Assembly: GCA_023441105.1 (NCBI GenBank)
Contig: JAEZQX010000283.1
Location: 1-16,336, forward strand
DNA: 16,336 bases
Source of the DNA: Pseudomonadota bacterium
GTDB taxonomy: Bacteria; Pseudomonadota; Gammaproteobacteria; Burkholderiales; Burkholderiaceae
Direction of reading: 5' to 3'
In this document: in pieces, positions 14,094 to 16,336 of the stretch
Layout of the letters: each line of letters begins with the position of its first letter
How positions within the stretch are numbered: position 1 is the first letter of the stretch
Translations under genes and position numbers: made by a program
The notes under the pieces: model-generated
The model's input: only the letters and a program-made list of their open reading frames with translations
What the model was told of the DNA's origin: nothing
The model's database searches: none

Positions 14094-14194
14094 GATGATC
14101 TCCTTGCCAAAGGTGACAAAGGAGTATGCGTCAGGCGCCGGGGCGCGACGAGGGCGCCCAGGCCGTTTGACCGCTGGCCCGGCGGCGGCCGCTG

Positions 14195-14578
14195 CTACTT
14201 GCGCGCCGCAAGCAGTTCCTTCGCTGCCTGCTCCCAGTTGGCTCCATCGAACCGCTTCAATGGCAGGGAGGTCGGGTCGACGCTGTCGATGCAACGAACG
14301 TTGACCGCCCATCTGCGAGGATCGAGCCGTGGCCTCGAGAAGGGATGAACGCCGCAGTGCCGGCAAGCGTAGTGCTTGGCCGTCATCGTGTTGAACTGGT
14401 AGAGGGCCAGCTCATGCTCCCCGGCGGTGATGCGAAGGCTGGCGTCCGACGCGCCGTGCCACAGGGCGCCGATGCGACGACACAGCGAGCAGGTGCACTC
14501 CATCACATAGTCGAGATTCGCATCCAGCTCGAAGGTAACCCGACCGCAGTGGCACGAGCCTTGATGGGTTGCACGCAC
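14195..14578 (-). CDS. GFA/CENP-V family zinc-binding protein
   Basis: A 127-residue protein of the glutathione-dependent formaldehyde-activating (GFA) fold. Zinc cysteines are visible: C9/C11 in GSCHCGRV, C28, C30 and C33 in ECTCSLCRRIG, and C72/C75 in YACRHCGVHPF, with the NVRCID segment at residues 93-98. The family binds one or two zinc ions. Reaction with glutathione-formaldehyde adducts is known only for some members. GTG 14578 is the start: GGAAG lies 7 bp upstream and no ATG precedes the GSCHCG motif. Two alternative strong hairpins lie 27-73 bp upstream of the start. Downstream is the SnoaL-like gene. Confidence 0.92.
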   Translation of the reverse strand: MRATHQGSCHCGRVTFELDANLDYVMECTCSLCRRIGALWHGASDASLRITAGEHELALYQFNTMTAKHYACRHCGVHPFSRPRLDPRRWAVNVRCIDSVDPTSLPLKRFDGANWEQAAKELLAARK

Positions 14579-14604
14579 GTTCGTTCTTCCTCTTGGTCGA
14601 TGTC

Positions 14605-14651
14605 CCATCCGGGCGTCCGGGCCTGCCATCCTGGCCCGGACGGGATGGCAG
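14605..14651 (-). promoter_or_regulatory. Mutually exclusive GC-rich hairpins upstream of the GFA gene
   Basis: Hairpin 1 pairs CCATCC (14605-14610) and CGTCCGGGCC (14614-14623) with GGCCCGGACG (14633-14642) and GGATGG (14643-14648): 16 bp with a GGG bulge. Hairpin 2 pairs CTGCCATCC (14623-14631) with GGATGGCAG (14643-14651): 9 bp perfect. Both use 14643-14648, so only one can form. The region separates RibD/DHFR-like gene 2 (stop at 14680) from the GFA start (14578). Pairing is directly visible; a regulatory role is inference. Confidence 0.5.
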
Positions 14652-14679
14652 GCGCCTGCGTAAGGGCACGAATGGGGGT

Positions 14680-15330
14680 TCAACTCGCGCGACGCCGGAG
14701 CACCACGTGGGCAGCCCTCTCCGATGCCATGAACTGCCCGGTTTCGTAGCCCAGGGCAGGCAGGTCCAGCCCGTCGAAAAGGTGCTCGCCGCCGCCGAGC
14801 AGCACCGGAGAGATCGCGATGTGAAGCTCGTCGATCAGGCCGGCACGGAGGTACTGCCGGATCGTATCCACCCCGCCACCGATCCGCACATCCTTGCCAT
14901 CGGCAGCCTTGCGCGCCCGATCGAGGGCCTCGTGGATGCCGCCGGTGACGAAATGGAAGGTCGTGTCGCCCGCCATCTGCAGGGAGGCACGCGGGTGGTG
15001 CGACAGCACGAACACCGGGACGTGATAGGGCGGCTCGTCCCCCCACCATCCCTTCCAATCCCCATCCGGCCACTGCCCGCGGATCGGCCCGAACATGTTC
15101 CGCCCGAGGATCCAGGCGCCCACGTCCGTGGTGCCTCGCACCGCGAACTCGTCGTCGATTCCCTTCTCGCCGCCAGCCTTGCCATGCATCTGGCGCCAGC
15201 TGCTGGCGTTGACCAACCAGCCGTGCAAGTCCTCGCCGCCGACGCCGAGCGGGTTCTCGAGGCTCTGGTCGGGGCCTGCGCCATATCCATCCAGCGAGAT
15301 GGTGAAGTTCTCGACTCGTACACGTGTCAC
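14680..15330 (-). CDS. Dihydrofolate reductase family protein 2 (RibD C-terminal domain-like)
   Basis: A 216-residue stand-alone RibD_C/DHFR-fold protein. Seen: VENFTISLDGYGAGPDQS (first strand and SLDGY turn), GEDLHGWL, GAWILGRNMFGPIRG (nucleotide-binding helix start), PVFVLSHHPRASLQM, VRIGGGVDTIRQYLRAGLIDELH (glycine-rich NADPH loop) and ISPVLLGGGEHLFDGLD. It belongs to a different branch from copy 1, having the long GPDQSLENPLGVGG insert. GTG 15330 is the start, with AAGGA 7 bp upstream. It follows the DUF2200 gene by 36 bp and probably shares its promoter. The substrate is unknown. A decayed relative of this gene lies at 12659-12755. Confidence 0.93.
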   Translation of the reverse strand: MTRVRVENFTISLDGYGAGPDQSLENPLGVGGEDLHGWLVNASSWRQMHGKAGGEKGIDDEFAVRGTTDVGAWILGRNMFGPIRGQWPDGDWKGWWGDEPPYHVPVFVLSHHPRASLQMAGDTTFHFVTGGIHEALDRARKAADGKDVRIGGGVDTIRQYLRAGLIDELHIAISPVLLGGGEHLFDGLDLPALGYETGQFMASERAAHVVLRRRAS

Positions 15331-15366
15331 GTTCTTTCCTTGGTCCGGTTCGACTGTTCCTGGAGA

Positions 15367-15717
15367 TCAGTGACGCAGGATCTTCTCCATCGCCTTGCCC
15401 TTCGCCAACTCGTCGACGAGCTTGTCCAACTGGCGAATCTTCTGCATCAACGGATCTTCAACCGCCTCCACCCGCACACCGCAGACGACGCCCTTGATGA
15501 GGGATCGGCCTGGGTGCATTGCCGGCGCTTGCGCGAAGAAGGTCTCGAAGTCGACCTCCTGCTCGATCTGCCGCAGCAAGCCGGCCTGGTCGTAGCCGGT
15601 GAGCCAGCAGATGATGCCGTCGACCTCCTGCCGCGTACGGTTCTTGCGCCTGGCCTTCTCGACGTACATCGGATAGACGGCCGCGAACGGAGTGGAGAAG
15701 ATTCGATGGGCCGTCAT
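15367..15717 (-). CDS. DUF2200 family protein
   Basis: A 116-residue soluble protein, full length for DUF2200. Hallmarks from end to end: [63 protein letters not shown] and the near-invariant [20 protein letters not shown] with the final KAMEKILR. The function of the family is unknown. ATG 15717 has GGAGG 10 bp upstream. A 15-codon ORF with its own stronger ribosome binding site precedes it by 28 bp, and a candidate promoter lies at 15813-15841. It is likely co-transcribed with RibD/DHFR-like gene 2. Confidence 0.94.
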   Translation of the reverse strand: MTAHRIFSTPFAAVYPMYVEKARRKNRTRQEVDGIICWLTGYDQAGLLRQIEQEVDFETFFAQAPAMHPGRSLIKGVVCGVRVEAVEDPLMQKIRQLDKLVDELAKGKAMEKILRH

Positions 15718-15745
15718 ACTGTTTTTTCCTCCGCGCCGCTGACCT

Positions 15746-15793
15746 TCACTGCTCGCTCGAGAAGATCCCGATGGATTGCCAAGCTGGTGGCAT
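15746..15793 (-). CDS. Leader-like 15-codon ORF upstream of DUF2200
   Basis: ATG at 15793 opens a 15-residue frame ([15 protein letters not shown]) ending at TGA 15746. AAGGAG (15805-15800) lies 6 bp upstream, the best ribosome binding site in this region. A sigma-70-like promoter immediately precedes it, giving a very short 5' leader. It shows no run of one amino acid as in attenuator peptides. It could be a translated leader, the remains of a lost gene's N-terminus, or coincidence. Confidence 0.35.
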   Translation of the reverse strand: MPPAWQSIGIFSSEQ

Positions 15794-15812
15794 GTGCGAC
15801 TCCTTGTGCGGC

Positions 15813-15841
15813 AGTCTAAACACCGTAGGGCTCACTGTCAC
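15813..15841 (-). promoter_or_regulatory. Candidate sigma-70 promoter for leader ORF/DUF2200/RibD-like gene 2
   Basis: On the minus strand GTGACA (15841-15836), a 17-bp spacer, then TAGACT (15818-15813). The -35 matches 5 of 6 and the -10 matches 4 of 6 consensus bases at optimal spacing. The predicted transcript would start near 15806, just ahead of the AAGGAG of the 15-codon ORF. Confidence 0.45.
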
Positions 15842-15902
15842 CCGTCGGTTGTCTCCACGCGCTCGGGACTGGTCACCGAGCCGACCTTCGCGACGAGAGT
15901 CG

Positions 15903-16336
15903 TCAGGCGATCTCGATGTCGGTGCTGAAGGGAATCGCACGGCGCATGGCATCGCCCACCGGCGAGTGCGCTTCCGCCCACTCCACGATTTCACGGAGCT
16001 GCTCGGGCGCAACGTCGTCCGCGGCGATACGCACGCGGACCCGCATGCTCAAGGGTCCAGCCATGACGGAGCCGTCACCGACGCCAAGCAAGCCACGATC
16101 ATCCGACTCACTGTCCACGGAGACTTCCAGCATCGTGAGCGCGACGCCGAGCTGGGCGGCGCGCATGGCGATCACCGTGGCATCGCAATTCGCCAGCGCA
16201 GCCCGCAGCAGCCAGCCCGGCGTCGGCGCTGCGCCGCCGCCGCCGATGGCTCTGGGCATGTCGCTGACCAGGACCGCGCCGCGAGGACCGCTGGCGCGAC
16301 AGCGCAGGCCCTCTTCGACGATCGCGACGGCGGCCG
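15903..16336 (-). CDS. OsmC family protein, 5' partial
   Basis: The frame is open to the window edge and reads family sequence beyond the apparent ATG at 16259 (GLRCRASGPRGAVLVSDMP...), so the real start lies outside. Seen: GGGGAAPTPGWLLRAALANCDATVIAMRA (helix carrying the peroxidatic-position Cys), a SVDSESDDRG strand with the acidic/Arg pattern, and PEQLREIVEWAEAHSPVGDAM. In peroxiredoxin-type OsmC/Ohr proteins the latter carries the second Cys (usually CPV); here it is Ser (HSPV). Many OsmC-family members have that change and their role is less clear. It is the most upstream minus-strand gene visible, 185 bp before DUF2200, which has its own promoter candidate. Confidence 0.9.
   Translation of the reverse strand, partial: AAVAIVEEGLRCRASGPRGAVLVSDMPRAIGGGGAAPTPGWLLRAALANCDATVIAMRAAQLGVALTMLEVSVDSESDDRGLLGVGDGSVMAGPLSMRVRVRIAADDVAPEQLREIVEWAEAHSPVGDAMRRAIPFSTDIEIA

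Noticed and set aside
14094..14194. Promoter or terminator in the 101-bp gap between the GFA and SnoaL-like genes
   Set aside because: A CATACT hexamer lacks a -35 at proper spacing, and the GGCGCC pair gives only a weak 6-bp stem with a long loop and no U-tract.
14579..14679. Integron attC site between small genes
   Set aside because: The palindrome suggested a cassette array, but no GTTRRRY/RYYYAAC core pair flanks it and no integrase is present.
15794..16012. 88-codon minus-strand frame ending with the leader ORF
   Set aside because: Its upstream part is out-of-frame OsmC sequence. Only the last 15 codons have a start with a ribosome binding site.

Overview
The window is GC-rich, densely packed bacterial chromosome. 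I see no tRNA, rRNA, CRISPR array, transposase or phage gene. Two tripartite-tricarboxylate (Bug/TctC-type) periplasmic receptors without their permease, a CaiB/BaiF CoA-transferase and a LigI-like amidohydrolase suggest a betaproteobacterium of the order Burkholderiales (for example the Bordetella/Achromobacter or Cupriavidus/Variovorax lines). This is inference from gene content and base composition, not from a marker gene.

Region A (about 1-7760) looks like a catabolic locus. A 5'-truncated amidohydrolase on the + strand meets head-on a minus-strand run read in the order CoA-transferase (4826-3570), glutathione S-transferase (3534-2929), Bug receptor 1 (2889-1894), enolase-superfamily cycloisomerase (1890-814). 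Diverging from the CoA-transferase across a 255-bp regulatory gap (4827-5081) are Bug receptor 2 (5082-6080) and an alpha/beta-hydrolase-fold protein whose nucleophile position is alanine (6064-6975). A crotonase-family gene (7760-6981) converges on the latter. The enzyme set suits import and CoA activation of an organic acid, with lactone-forming and lactone-opening chemistry. The substrate cannot be read from the sequence. The divergent gap carries a repeated CGGAAGTGCATAGC element inside ATGC...GCAT inverted repeats, a plausible LysR-type operator.

Region B (about 7860-16336) is a run of minus-strand genes for mostly small stand-alone proteins: OsmC-like (5' end outside the window), DUF2200, RibD/DHFR-like reductase 2, GFA/CENP-V zinc protein, SnoaL-like protein, PhzF-like 2, SulP transporter with STAS domain, PhzF-like 1, RibD/DHFR-like reductase 1, a Vat/CatB hexapeptide acetyltransferase and a DUF4256 protein. 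It has the look of an accessory region for detoxification and stress. Its families occur in duplicate (two PhzF, two RibD/DHFR-like), and between PhzF 2 and the SulP gene lies a decayed fragment of a third RibD/DHFR-like gene. Other local structure includes a 21-bp tandem duplication at the SnoaL stop codon, a pair of mutually exclusive GC-rich hairpins ahead of the GFA gene, and a 15-codon leader-like ORF with its own promoter and strong ribosome binding site ahead of DUF2200.

No single described multi-gene system (defence, secretion, biosynthetic cluster) is evident. The most unusual items are the nucleophile-less alpha/beta-hydrolase protein, the frameshifted RibD/DHFR relic and the alternative hairpins.
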